Positions 18,027 to 26,058 of a stretch of 64,000 nucleotides of DNA are shown one piece after another. A program made the position numbers and the translations under genes. Source of the DNA: Pseudomonas tensinigenes (lineage in GTDB: Bacteria; Pseudomonadota; Gammaproteobacteria; Pseudomonadales; Pseudomonadaceae); NCBI RefSeq assembly GCF_014268445.2, contig NZ_CP077089.1, positions 4,581,501 to 4,645,500 on the forward strand, written 5' to 3'. The notes under the pieces are model-generated. The model saw only the letters and a program-made list of their open reading frames with translations, did not search any database and was not told the DNA's origin. The stretch's first letter is position 1. Each line of letters opens with the position of its first letter.

Positions 18027-18334
18027 TACGTATCCTGATGATCCTTGAGAACCTGCCCAGTCACCGCGTCTAATTCCAGATCCCACTCCTGCCCCTGCGG
18101 ATCGCGCATTTCGATCTGGTAGATGTACTTTCCGTACTGCTCTTCCAGCTCGGTGTCGGTGATCGTCGAACCCGGGTGTTTGGCCAACGCGGTGGCGTTG
18201 AGCTTCTCGAAGGTGACGATAGTACCAGCGTCGCGCAGACGCAGGGCTTCGTCAGGGCCGAGATCGCGGGCATGGGCGAGGCTGGCGGTGCAGCCGATGA
18301 TCGAGGCAATGGACAGGGCAGTCAGGGTTTTCAT
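18026..18334 (-). CDS. secreted PepSY-domain protein (BqsP-like position)
   Basis: 102 residues. Signal peptide ~1-22 (ends SLAHA), then one PepSY domain (EALRLRDAGTIVTFEKLNATALAKHPGSTITDTELEEQYGKYIYQIEMRDPQGQEWDLELDAVTGQVL). First gene of the four-gene two-component operon; its stop shares one base with the next ATG. The matching mature N-terminus (ARDLGPDEAL) shared with its neighbour shows tandem duplication. Probable role is periplasmic, upstream of the kinase, but the mechanism is unknown. Confidence 0.85.
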   Translation of the reverse strand: MKTLTALSIASIIGCTASLAHARDLGPDEALRLRDAGTIVTFEKLNATALAKHPGSTITDTELEEQYGKYIYQIEMRDPQGQEWDLELDAVTGQVLKDHQDT

Positions 18335-18439
18335 GGGGTCTCCGTATTTTTATGTGTTGCTTACGGTGGGCACCTTAGCGGGATGAACTTAACTGAAACT
18401 GAATTGCCATCATTGCCCCAGCTCAACACCTTACCTCCT

Positions 18440-18528
18440 TGTGGGAGCGAGCCTGCTCGCGAATGCGGTGTGTCAGTCAGTAATGAAGTGTCTGACCCAC
18501 CGCATTCGCGAGCAGGCTCGCTCCCACA
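18440..18528. repeat. REP doublet
   Basis: TGTGGGAGCGAGCCTGCTCGCGA faces its reverse complement. It lies between the divergently transcribed bqs-like operon and patatin gene, ending 50 bp before the patatin start codon. Confidence 0.9.
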
Positions 18529-18578
18529 GGGGACATCATGGGTCTATAATCCTTCGCTTGCTAACGATCGAGACTGGT

Positions 18579-19658
18579 ATGACCGCCATCCACATCAAAT
18601 TCCCCGCCCTCACCCTCAAGGCCGGCCCGCGGGCCATGGCGCGTATTCGTGCGCAAGGCCTGAACGCAGCCGACGTCGGCACCCTGCCCGGCGCCGCCGG
18701 TGGGCCGAAGGCGTTGGGGATTCAAGGACTGGATCTGGCGCTGTTCGGTGAATGGCTGCCCGGCGCGCCGCGCGAACGCTCGTTGATCGGCGCCTCGGTC
18801 GGTTCCTGGCGCTTTGCCAGCGCGTGTCTGCCGGACGCCGCCGAAGGCATACGCCGCCTCGGTCAGCTGTACGCCGAGCAGAATTTCAACAAAGGCGTGA
18901 CCATGGCCGAGATCAGTCAGAGCTCGCAACGCATGCTCAACGACCTGCTCGACGGCCGCGACGCAAGCATCCTCGACAACGCGCATTACCGCCTGAACAT
19001 CATGGTGGTGAAAAGTCAGGGGCGTCTGGCCGATGATCATCGCGGCCGCCTCGGTCTGGCGCTGGGCTCGGTGATTGCCGACAACTTACGCGGTCGCGCG
19101 CGGCTGTCGCGACATTTTGAACGACTGATCATCCACGACCCGCGCCTCGCCCCGCCGGTGAATGCGCTGAACGATTTCCCGTCGCGCTTCGTCGCCCTGA
19201 ATGCCGGCAACCTGCGTCAGGCCTTGCTCGCTTCGGGCTCGATCCCGATGGTCATGGAAGGCGTACGCGACTTGCCGGGCGCCGGTGCTGGCACGTTCCG
19301 CGATGGCGGTCTGCTCGATTATCACCTCGACCTGCCGTACAGCGGCGACGGCATCGTGCTCTATCCGCACTTCACTGATCGGGTGATTCCCGGCTGGTTC
19401 GACAAGACCCTGCCATGGCGCAAGGCCTCGGTGGAGCGCTTGCAGGACGTGCTGTTACTCGCGCCGTCGAAGGAATATCTGGCGCGCCTGCCCTACGGCA
19501 AATTGCCTGACCGCAACGACTTCAAACGCTTCATGGGCGATGCGTCGAGCCGGCAGAAATACTGGCACGCAGCGATGGACGAGAGCCGTCGCCTCGGTGA
19601 CGAGTTCCTCGAACTGACTGCCAATGGTCGCCTCGCCGAGCGCTTGCTGACCCTTTAG
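18579..19658 (+). CDS. patatin-like phospholipase
   Basis: 359 residues from ATG 18579; the open frame reaching back to 18441 only traverses the REP element. It has the serine nucleophile elbow GASVGSWR (GxSxG) and the aspartate of the catalytic dyad in [10 protein letters not shown] (DGG), in the order expected for patatins. [20 protein letters not shown] forms the glycine-rich oxyanion loop. No signal peptide, so it probably acts in the cytosol or is delivered by another system. Substrate unknown. It is upstream of queD on the same strand by 85 bp, possibly a separate unit. Confidence 0.83.
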   Translation: MTAIHIKFPALTLKAGPRAMARIRAQGLNAADVGTLPGAAGGPKALGIQGLDLALFGEWLPGAPRERSLIGASVGSWRFASACLPDAAEGIRRLGQLYAEQNFNKGVTMAEISQSSQRMLNDLLDGRDASILDNAHYRLNIMVVKSQGRLADDHRGRLGLALGSVIADNLRGRARLSRHFERLIIHDPRLAPPVNALNDFPSRFVALNAGNLRQALLASGSIPMVMEGVRDLPGAGAGTFRDGGLLDYHLDLPYSGDGIVLYPHFTDRVIPGWFDKTLPWRKASVERLQDVLLLAPSKEYLARLPYGKLPDRNDFKRFMGDASSRQKYWHAAMDESRRLGDEFLELTANGRLAERLLTL

Positions 19659-19743
19659 TCAGCACGGCCAAACACAAGCTGGTAAACTCGCCGCCTGCCC
19701 GAATCGCTGCGGCGAACGCCATCTGAACAGAGCTGAAAATACC

Positions 19744-20100
19744 GTGGAAATCTTCAAAGAATTTACCTTCGAGTCCGCCCACCGCCTGCCGCACGTCCCG
19801 GACGGCCACAAGTGCGGGCGTCTGCACGGTCACTCGTTCAAAGTGGCGCTTCACCTCAGCGGCGACCTCGATCCGCACACCGGCTGGATCCGCGATTTCT
19901 CCGAAATCAAAGCGATCTTCAAGCCGCTGTACGAGCGTCTCGATCACAACTACCTGAACGACATTCCCGGCCTGGAAAACCCGACCAGTGAAGTGCTGGC
20001 CAAATTCATCTGGAATGAAATGAAGCCGCTGCTGCCGGAACTGAGCGCGATCCGCATTCACGAGACGTGCACCAGCGGTTGCATCTATCGCGGTGAATAA
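19744..20100 (+). CDS. queD: 6-carboxytetrahydropterin synthase
   Basis: 118 residues beginning at a GTG. Zinc ligands are H13 (FESAH) and H28/H30 (LHGH), the catalytic cysteine is C24, and later H68 and E107 (IHETCTSG) complete the site. The length and order are canonical for QueD. It converts dihydroneopterin triphosphate to 6-carboxytetrahydropterin, the second step of queuosine (7-deazaguanine) synthesis for tRNA modification. The other que genes are not here. A terminator follows at 20235. Confidence 0.93.
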   Translation: MEIFKEFTFESAHRLPHVPDGHKCGRLHGHSFKVALHLSGDLDPHTGWIRDFSEIKAIFKPLYERLDHNYLNDIPGLENPTSEVLAKFIWNEMKPLLPELSAIRIHETCTSGCIYRGE

Positions 20101-20122
20101 CTTCTGACACCCCAACTATCCC

Positions 20123-20212
20123 TGTGGGAGCGAGCCTGCTCGCGAAGAGGGTGTGTCAGCGGACATTGATATCGACTGACAGACCGCTTTCGCGAGCAGG
20201 CTCGCTCCCACA
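20123..20212. repeat. REP doublet
   Basis: Convergent arms as in the other copies. It starts 23 bp after the queD stop and before the queD terminator, so it is in the transcript's 3' end. Confidence 0.9.
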
Positions 20213-20234
20213 AGGAAACAGTGTTTTGCCAGAG

Positions 20235-20258
20235 AACAGCCTTCACGGCTGTTTTTTT
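20235..20258 (+). terminator. Rho-independent terminator downstream of queD
   Basis: 7-bp stem AACAGCC / GGCTGTT, loop TTCAC, then a run of seven T. Confidence 0.88.
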
Positions 20259-20301
20259 ACGCCTATGCTTTTTGGCTCCCACCCGCCAAGAGGACAGGCC
20301 G

Positions 20302-21114
20302 ATGACGGACTGGCTGCTGGATCAGGTCTTTGACTTCAACGGCCGACAGATTCGCTACGCCATAAGCGGCGACGGCCCGCCGCTGGTGTTCGTGCATGGC
20401 ACGCCGTTTTCGTCGTACGTGTGGCACCGGATCGCGCCGCACTTTTTCGCCACGCATCGCGTGCATTACTTCGATCTGCTGGGTTACGGGCACTCCGAGC
20501 AACCCGACGCCGACGTCTCCCTCGGCGTGCAAAACCAACTGCTGGCGCAGTTGCTCGAGCATTGGAATATTGCAAACCCCGACGTCGTCGCTCACGACTT
20601 CGGCGGCGCCACCGTCCTGCGTGCGCATCTGCTCAACGGCAAGGATTACCGCAGCCTGACCCTGATTGATCCGGTGGCATTGTCGCCCTGGGGTTCGCCG
20701 TTCGTGCAGCATGTGCGTCAGCATGAGGCGGCGTTCAGTGGTCTGCCCGACTACATCCAGCGTGCCATTGTGCCGACCTATATTCGCGGGGCGATTCACC
20801 GCGAGATTACCGACGACGAACTGGCGCCCTACGTGCAGCCGTGGCTGGGCGAGCCGGGGCAAGCGGCGTTCTACCGACAGATTGCGCAGATGGATGAGCG
20901 CTATACCCGTGAGGCAGAAAGCTTGTACCCGACGATCCGCTGCCCGGTGCAGATTCTCTGGGGTGAGGACGATCAGTGGATTCCCATCGAGCGTGGCCGA
21001 GCGTTACATCAAATGATCCCGGGATCACAATTCCACCCGATTGCCCACGCCGGCCACCTCGTCCAGGAAGACGCCCCAGAAGCCATCGTCGCCGCCCTGC
21101 TGCGCTTTCTCTAA
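20302..21114 (+). CDS. alpha/beta hydrolase with aspartate nucleophile (dehalogenase/epoxide hydrolase-like)
   Basis: 270 residues from ATG 20302, with AGAGGAC upstream. Features are the oxyanion HGTPFSSYVW, DLLGYGHSEQP, and the nucleophile elbow VAHDFGGATV where an aspartate (HDFGG) takes the place of serine. That aspartate is the mark of haloalkane dehalogenases and epoxide hydrolases, which form an ester intermediate. ILWGEDDQWIP carries the acid and HAGHLVQED the base histidine. The halide-binding tryptophan pair was not established. Signal peptide absent. Substrate unknown. Confidence 0.85.
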   Translation: MTDWLLDQVFDFNGRQIRYAISGDGPPLVFVHGTPFSSYVWHRIAPHFFATHRVHYFDLLGYGHSEQPDADVSLGVQNQLLAQLLEHWNIANPDVVAHDFGGATVLRAHLLNGKDYRSLTLIDPVALSPWGSPFVQHVRQHEAAFSGLPDYIQRAIVPTYIRGAIHREITDDELAPYVQPWLGEPGQAAFYRQIAQMDERYTREAESLYPTIRCPVQILWGEDDQWIPIERGRALHQMIPGSQFHPIAHAGHLVQEDAPEAIVAALLRFL

Positions 21115-21130
21115 ACCAACACAAATCCCC

Positions 21131-21220
21131 TGTGGGAGCGAGCCTGCTCGCGAAAGCGGTTCATCAGTCACAGCAAATATCGTCTGACACACCGCCTTCG
21201 CGAGCAGGCTCGCTCCCACA
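21131..21220. repeat. REP doublet
   Basis: Convergent arms TGTGGGAGCGAGCC... / ...GGCTCGCTCCCACA. It lies between the alpha/beta hydrolase stop and the codB promoter. Confidence 0.9.
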
Positions 21221-21230
21221 TTGGGCCCAA

Positions 21231-21247
21231 GTGCATTCAGGTGCACC
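21231..21247. promoter_or_regulatory. possible NtrC-type enhancer site
   Basis: GTGCA and GGTGCACC occur within 17 bp, about 60 bp upstream of the sigma-54 core. NtrC sites are inverted TGCAC half-sites, so a match is possible but imperfect. Confidence 0.35.
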
Positions 21248-21302
21248 GCTTTCGCGCCAATCCGCGCGGCTCGTCTATACATAACCCGCGCCATCCGGCA
21301 TT

Positions 21303-21318
21303 TGGCACGACCACTGCA
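21303..21318 (+). promoter_or_regulatory. sigma-54 (RpoN) promoter candidate for codBA
   Basis: TGGCACGACCACTGCA matches the RpoN consensus TGGCACGN4TTGCW with one change, with GG at 21304-21305 and GC at 21316-21317 exactly 10 nt apart. The implied start is near 21329, 31 nt before the codB ATG. RpoN/NtrC control would fit a nitrogen-scavenging pathway. Confidence 0.75.
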
Positions 21319-21359
21319 ACCCTCCCCCGCGTCTCCTCTATTCCAGCAAGGACCGCCCC

Positions 21360-22631
21360 ATGACGCAGAACGATCCCGGCAACGATTACCCCCTCAGCGA
21401 AGTCCCCATGCATGCACGCAAAGGCCTGGCCTCGACGGCGATGGTGTTACTGGGCTTCACGTTTTTCACCGCAACCATGTTTGCCGGCGGCAAGCTGGGC
21501 GTGGCGTTCAGTTTCGGCGAAATGATGGCGGTGATCATCGTCGGTAATCTGCTGCTCGGTCTCTACGCGGCAGGCCTCGGCTATATCGCTTTCAAAAGCG
21601 GCCTCAACTCGGTACTGATGGGCCGTTTCTGTTTCGGCGAAGTCGGCAGCAAGCTCAGCGACCTGATCCTTGGTTTCACCCAGATCGGCTGGTACGCCTG
21701 GGGCACCGCGACGGCTGCCGTCGTGATCGGTAAATATTTCAATCTCGACGAAGGCACGGTGCTCGGGCTGATGGTGCTGTTCGGTCTGCTGTTCTGCGCC
21801 ACCGCTTACGTCGGTTATCGCGGACTGGAGATTCTCTCGTACATCGCGGTGCCGGCGATGATGTTGCTGCTGATGCTGTCGATGTGGGTGGCGACGGTGA
21901 AAGTCGGCGGTTTCGAAGGTTTGCTCAGCGTCGTGCCAAGCGGCTCGCTGGACTGGTCGACGGCGATCACTCTGGTGTTCGGCACCTTCGTCAGCGGCGC
22001 GACGCAAGCAACCAACTGGACGCGTTTCTCGCGCTCGGCGCGGGTCGCGGTACTGGCCAGCCTGATCGGTTTTTTCATCGGCAATGGCCTGATGGTGCTG
22101 ATTGGCGCATACGGCGCCATCGTCTACCAACAACCGGACGTGGTTGAAGTGCTGCTGTTGCAAGGTTTCGCCATGGCCGCGATGGCCATGCTGTTGCTGA
22201 ACATCTGGAGCACCCAGGACAACACCATCTACAACTTCGCTGTCGCTGGTTGCAACCTGCTGCGCACCGGCCGACGCAAAACTGTGACCCTCGCCGGCGC
22301 AGTGATCGGCACCCTGCTCGCGCTGCTGGGCATGTACGACATGTTGGTGCCCTATCTGATTCTGCTCGGCACGGTGATTCCGCCGATTGGCGGGGTGATC
22401 ATGGCGGACTTTTTCTACCGCTGGCGCGGGCACTATCCGCGTCTGGCCGACGCACGGTTGCCGGCGTTCAACTGGCCGGGCCTCGGGGCCTATGCGGTCG
22501 GCACCGTCGCCGCGTTCAGCTCGCCGTGGGTCGCGCCGCTGGTAGGGATCGCCGCTGCCGCGCTAACGTATGTCATCGTTACCGGCGTGCTCGGCGCTCG
22601 CAGCGCGAGCGCGCCACTACAAGACTTATAA
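21360..22631 (+). CDS. codB: cytosine permease
   Basis: 423 residues with about 12 helices, near the length of the E. coli protein. The NCS1-family landmarks GLASTAMVLLGFTFFTATMFAGGKLG, the IGWYAWGTATAAVVIGKYF segment and TQATNWTRFSRSARVA are those of CodB. It imports cytosine with a cation or proton. It is followed after 15 nt by codA, the deaminase, as in the standard codBA operon. It lies behind the sigma-54 promoter candidate. Confidence 0.92.
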   Translation: MTQNDPGNDYPLSEVPMHARKGLASTAMVLLGFTFFTATMFAGGKLGVAFSFGEMMAVIIVGNLLLGLYAAGLGYIAFKSGLNSVLMGRFCFGEVGSKLSDLILGFTQIGWYAWGTATAAVVIGKYFNLDEGTVLGLMVLFGLLFCATAYVGYRGLEILSYIAVPAMMLLLMLSMWVATVKVGGFEGLLSVVPSGSLDWSTAITLVFGTFVSGATQATNWTRFSRSARVAVLASLIGFFIGNGLMVLIGAYGAIVYQQPDVVEVLLLQGFAMAAMAMLLLNIWSTQDNTIYNFAVAGCNLLRTGRRKTVTLAGAVIGTLLALLGMYDMLVPYLILLGTVIPPIGGVIMADFFYRWRGHYPRLADARLPAFNWPGLGAYAVGTVAAFSSPWVAPLVGIAAAALTYVIVTGVLGARSASAPLQDL

Positions 22632-22646
22632 AAAAGGATTCGCCTG

Positions 22647-23894
22647 ATGCACATCATCAACGCCCGTTTGCGCAACCAGGACGGTTTGCACGAATTGCAC
22701 CTTGAAGACGGTCTGATCCGCAGCATCGCCCGGCAGACCGAAGCGCCCACTCTCGGCCCGGATGACCTCGACGCCGGCGGCAATCTGGTGGTGCCGCCTT
22801 TCGTCGAACCGCACATTCACCTCGATGCCACCCTCACCGCCGGCGAGCCGCGCTGGAACATGAGCGGCACGCTGTTCGAAGGCATCGAGTGCTGGGGCGG
22901 GCGCAAGGTCACCATCACCGAAGAAGACACCAAGACCCGCGCGAAGAAAACCATTCAAGCCCTGGCCGCCCACGGCATTCAGCACGTGCGCACCCATGTC
23001 GACGTCACCGACCCGCAACTCACCGCGCTCAAAGCCATGCTCGAAGTGCGCGAGGAAAGCCGTCACCTCATCGACCTGCAAATCGTCGCGTTCCCGCAGG
23101 AAGGCATCGAGTCGTTCCGCAATGGCCGCGAGCTGATGGAAGAGTCGATCCGTATGGGCGCGGACGTGGTCGGCGGGATTCCGCATTTCGAATACACCCG
23201 CGATCAGGGCGTCAGCTCAGTGAAGTTCCTGATGGACCTGGCCGAGCGCACCGGTTGCCTGGTCGATGTGCATTGCGACGAAACCGACGACCCGCATTCA
23301 CGCTTCCTCGAAGTGCTCGCCGAAGAGGCGCGCAGCCGCGACATGGGTGCCCTCGTCACCGCCAGCCACACCACGGCGATGGGTTCTTACGACAACGCCT
23401 ACTGCGCCAAACTGTTCCGTTTGCTCGGGCATTCCGGAATCAGTTTTGTCTCCTGCCCGACCGAGAGCATTCACCTGCAAGGACGCTTCGACAACTTCCC
23501 GAAACGCCGTGGCGTAACGCGCGTCAACGAATTGCTCGAAGCCGGGATGAATGTGTGTTTCGGCCAGGATTCCATCGTCGATCCGTGGTATCCGCTGGGC
23601 AACGGCAACATCCTCCGAGTGCTCGAAGCCGGACTGCACATCTGCCACATGCTCGGTTATCGCAACCTGCAAAGTGCGCTGGATCTGGTCACGGATAACA
23701 GCGCCAAAGCCATGCACCTGGGTGAGCGCTATGGACTGGAACAGGGGCGGCCGGCGAATCTGCTGATTCTGTCGGCAGACAGTGATTACGAGGTCATTCG
23801 CAGTCAGGGCTTGCCGCTGTATTCGATTCGAGGCGGCAAAGTGTTGATGAAGCGGCAGATGCCGGTGGTGGAGTTCAACCAACTGCCCGGTTGA
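22647..23894 (+). CDS. codA: cytosine deaminase
   Basis: 415 residues. It belongs to the amidohydrolase superfamily: metal pair H56-x-H58 (PPFVEPHIHLD), HCDETDD (about 213-219) and the later DSIVDPWYPLGNG aspartate. It hydrolyses cytosine to uracil and ammonia in the cytoplasm, supplying nitrogen and pyrimidine. AAAAAGGATTCG lies just before the ATG. It pairs with codB. Confidence 0.92.
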   Translation: MHIINARLRNQDGLHELHLEDGLIRSIARQTEAPTLGPDDLDAGGNLVVPPFVEPHIHLDATLTAGEPRWNMSGTLFEGIECWGGRKVTITEEDTKTRAKKTIQALAAHGIQHVRTHVDVTDPQLTALKAMLEVREESRHLIDLQIVAFPQEGIESFRNGRELMEESIRMGADVVGGIPHFEYTRDQGVSSVKFLMDLAERTGCLVDVHCDETDDPHSRFLEVLAEEARSRDMGALVTASHTTAMGSYDNAYCAKLFRLLGHSGISFVSCPTESIHLQGRFDNFPKRRGVTRVNELLEAGMNVCFGQDSIVDPWYPLGNGNILRVLEAGLHICHMLGYRNLQSALDLVTDNSAKAMHLGERYGLEQGRPANLLILSADSDYEVIRSQGLPLYSIRGGKVLMKRQMPVVEFNQLPG

Positions 23895-23913
23895 GTATCC
23901 GGCATGCGCACTG

Positions 23914-25089
23914 TCACCGAACCGACTCGGATAACCCCATGCGCTGATCCGTCAGCGCTTGCTGGATCACTCGGTGGAAATGCTGCAGAGCCGGTTCATT
24001 CCTTCCGAACGTCAGGTGTGTCTGCGCACCTGACGCAATGCCCTGCTGTATTTTCGTGCTGACCTCGAAGTCCTCGCCGTCCACCGTTTCCAGCAGCAGC
24101 TTCATGTTCTTGTCCCAGAGATCGCGCTCACGTTCTGTGGTGGCTGCATGCGGGGTATACAGCGCGACCTGCGCCAGGCAGGCGCCGGGCGTTTGCGGCT
24201 TCGGGAACACCCGCCAGATTTCAAGGTGATCGCGCTGCCAGAGCAGTAGCGTATTGGGAAAAAGAAAATAAATGACCAGCGAATGCTTGAGTAGATTCCA
24301 CTGTTCGGGAGGTTGATCGCGCAGCGTCAGAATGCTTCGTCGCGGCATGATCAGACGCGCATCGTTGCCAAAGGCCTCGAAATGGCTGACCGCTGGAAGA
24401 AAAATCGACGCCACGGTTTTCTGATGCAGAAACGGGAAATGCCAGTTCTCGAAAAACGTCTCCAGTGCATTTTTCCAATTGAACGGTTTCTCGAGCAATC
24501 GCGTTTCATACAGAGAAAAGTTTTCCAGGCGCAAATGAGCCATTTCCGTATCAAGCGTAGTCAATGGCCGCTGTGCACTGCCCGCTTGTCCGGGCTCCCG
24601 GGCAACCCATATCAGACCGTGCCGTTCGAACACCGGCAAACTCCGCAGATTGCGCTCGGCGCACGTCAGGCCCGAAAAACTGCCGGCCGGCATCAACTGC
24701 ACAAGCTGGCCTTGAAGGTTGTACATCCAGCCGTGATAAGGACAAGTCAAAGCGTTTTTCAGCGTCCCTTGCCCCTCGACCAGTCGCGCGCCGCGATGCC
24801 GACAGACATTGATGAACGCGTTCAATGTGCCATCGGCCGCGCGAATGATCACGATGGGCACGCCACTCAAGTCATCCGTCAGATAAGCCCCCGGATGGTC
24901 CAAACAGGCACTCAATCCCATCAACAACGGATAGGCACCGAACAGACCGGCCTGTTCCAGTGCCAACTGGTGCGCACAGTGATAAACGGACACCGGATTG
25001 AGAAACGGCGCGTCCGCCAGGCTGGTAGAGCCCTGATCCAGCAGGCTGAATATTTTGCGCACAAGTAACACTTGCGTTGGATGATCCAT
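23914..25089 (-). CDS. Rieske non-heme iron oxygenase, large subunit
   Basis: 391 residues from ATG 25089 (GGAGG 5 nt upstream); ATG 25092 or the frame start at 25122 are less well supported. The Rieske [2Fe-2S] ligands are C96-x-H98 and C116-x2-H119 (CRHRGARL, CPYHGW). The mononuclear iron site is E214-NW-H217-x4-H222. This is the alpha subunit of a ring-hydroxylating oxygenase; such enzymes need a reductase partner, and none is adjacent. A monooxygenase-type demethylase is equally possible. It is divergent from a CMD-like gene. Confidence 0.88.
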   Translation of the reverse strand: MDHPTQVLLVRKIFSLLDQGSTSLADAPFLNPVSVYHCAHQLALEQAGLFGAYPLLMGLSACLDHPGAYLTDDLSGVPIVIIRAADGTLNAFINVCRHRGARLVEGQGTLKNALTCPYHGWMYNLQGQLVQLMPAGSFSGLTCAERNLRSLPVFERHGLIWVAREPGQAGSAQRPLTTLDTEMAHLRLENFSLYETRLLEKPFNWKNALETFFENWHFPFLHQKTVASIFLPAVSHFEAFGNDARLIMPRRSILTLRDQPPEQWNLLKHSLVIYFLFPNTLLLWQRDHLEIWRVFPKPQTPGACLAQVALYTPHAATTERERDLWDKNMKLLLETVDGEDFEVSTKIQQGIASGAQTHLTFGRNEPALQHFHRVIQQALTDQRMGLSESVR

Positions 25090-25339
25090 CATCGCCTCCG
25101 AATACTGATCGGGCATCGACACAGCTGGAGTCTTTGCGATTGAACTGTTCCCCTTTTAAGCGCAATTCGAGCATCCGTAAACTGTAAGAACTAACAGGTT
25201 CGCGCCCGCAAAACTTGAGCTAAGGTGTGAGGGCCGCCATCGCAACGGGCCGCACACCCCCTCTCGGATGTACGCTTTTTCATGCTGAAGTTCGTGCGTA
25301 GTTGATCAGCCGCCATCCTCATTCGCTTGAGGACTCGCC

Positions 25340-25993
25340 ATGAAACACAACCCTCACTCCCCTCCCATGACCACGCTGTATACCGAAGGTCGCCAGACCT
25401 TTGTCGAACTTGTACCTGACGGCGGTGCCCGCCTCGACGCGTTGTTTCATACCGTACCCGCGTTGGGAGAACTGGCAGTCGGTGTTGTATACGGACATCT
25501 GCATGCACGACCCGGACTCGACCCGCGCCTGCGTGAAGCCGTGTCATTCGCCGCGATCGTGGCCTCAGGCATGATCGGCCCGCCATTGAGCGTCCATCTC
25601 AAGACGGGGCTGGCCTCGGGACTGGCGCCGGGCGAAATGACCGAAGTGCTGCTGCAGGCGTCGGCATTCGCGGGGTTTCCCCGAGCGGTGAGCGCGGCCG
25701 AGCAACTCAATCGACTGTTCGACGAGGCCGGCCTGATATCGCCTCCCGCACCGACGCCGCGTGAGGTGGCTTTGGCGTTCTGTGAGCTCGTGCGCGAAGG
25801 GCAAGCGCCGATTCCTGTCAGTACCGCAGTGAAACGCCAGTTGAAGCATGCCCGCAGCCTGTCGCTGCTGGCGACATCGGCGCACTCGGTGATCGTTGAA
25901 TGTTTTGAACAGCAGTCGACCGCGCAAGCCTTGCTACGACTCGAGGTGCAGGGCGAAGCCGTGACGAGCGTAACGCTGTTCAAGGCTCACTGA
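25340..25993 (+). CDS. carboxymuconolactone decarboxylase-like protein without redox cysteines
   Basis: 217 residues with TGAGGA 6 nt before ATG. The central 70 residues (LDPRLREAVSFAAIVASGMIGPPLSVHLKTGLASGLAPGEMTEVLLQASAFAGFPRAVSAAEQLNRLF) match the CMD domain core (PF02627), with the histidine of the HLKTGL segment but no CxxC, so peroxidase activity of the AhpD type is unlikely. The C-terminal ~65 residues are a separate small part. It is divergent from the Rieske oxygenase, suggesting a shared aromatic breakdown role, though the 250-bp gap shows no clear operator. Confidence 0.72.
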   Translation: MKHNPHSPPMTTLYTEGRQTFVELVPDGGARLDALFHTVPALGELAVGVVYGHLHARPGLDPRLREAVSFAAIVASGMIGPPLSVHLKTGLASGLAPGEMTEVLLQASAFAGFPRAVSAAEQLNRLFDEAGLISPPAPTPREVALAFCELVREGQAPIPVSTAVKRQLKHARSLSLLATSAHSVIVECFEQQSTAQALLRLEVQGEAVTSVTLFKAH

Positions 25994-26058
25994 CCTCGCG
26001 CCGGCACGGCTTCGCCCCAACGTTCTGCCGACACTGGCGCACGCTGCGCCTGCAACGG

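Noticed and set aside
19659..19743. preQ1 riboswitch upstream of queD
   Set aside because: The 85-bp gap shows no preQ1-type stem with the A-rich tail, and queD begins immediately after.
25340..25993. CMD-like protein as an AhpD peroxidase
   Set aside because: The CxxC redox site present in the AhpD-like protein at 45234-45674 is absent here.
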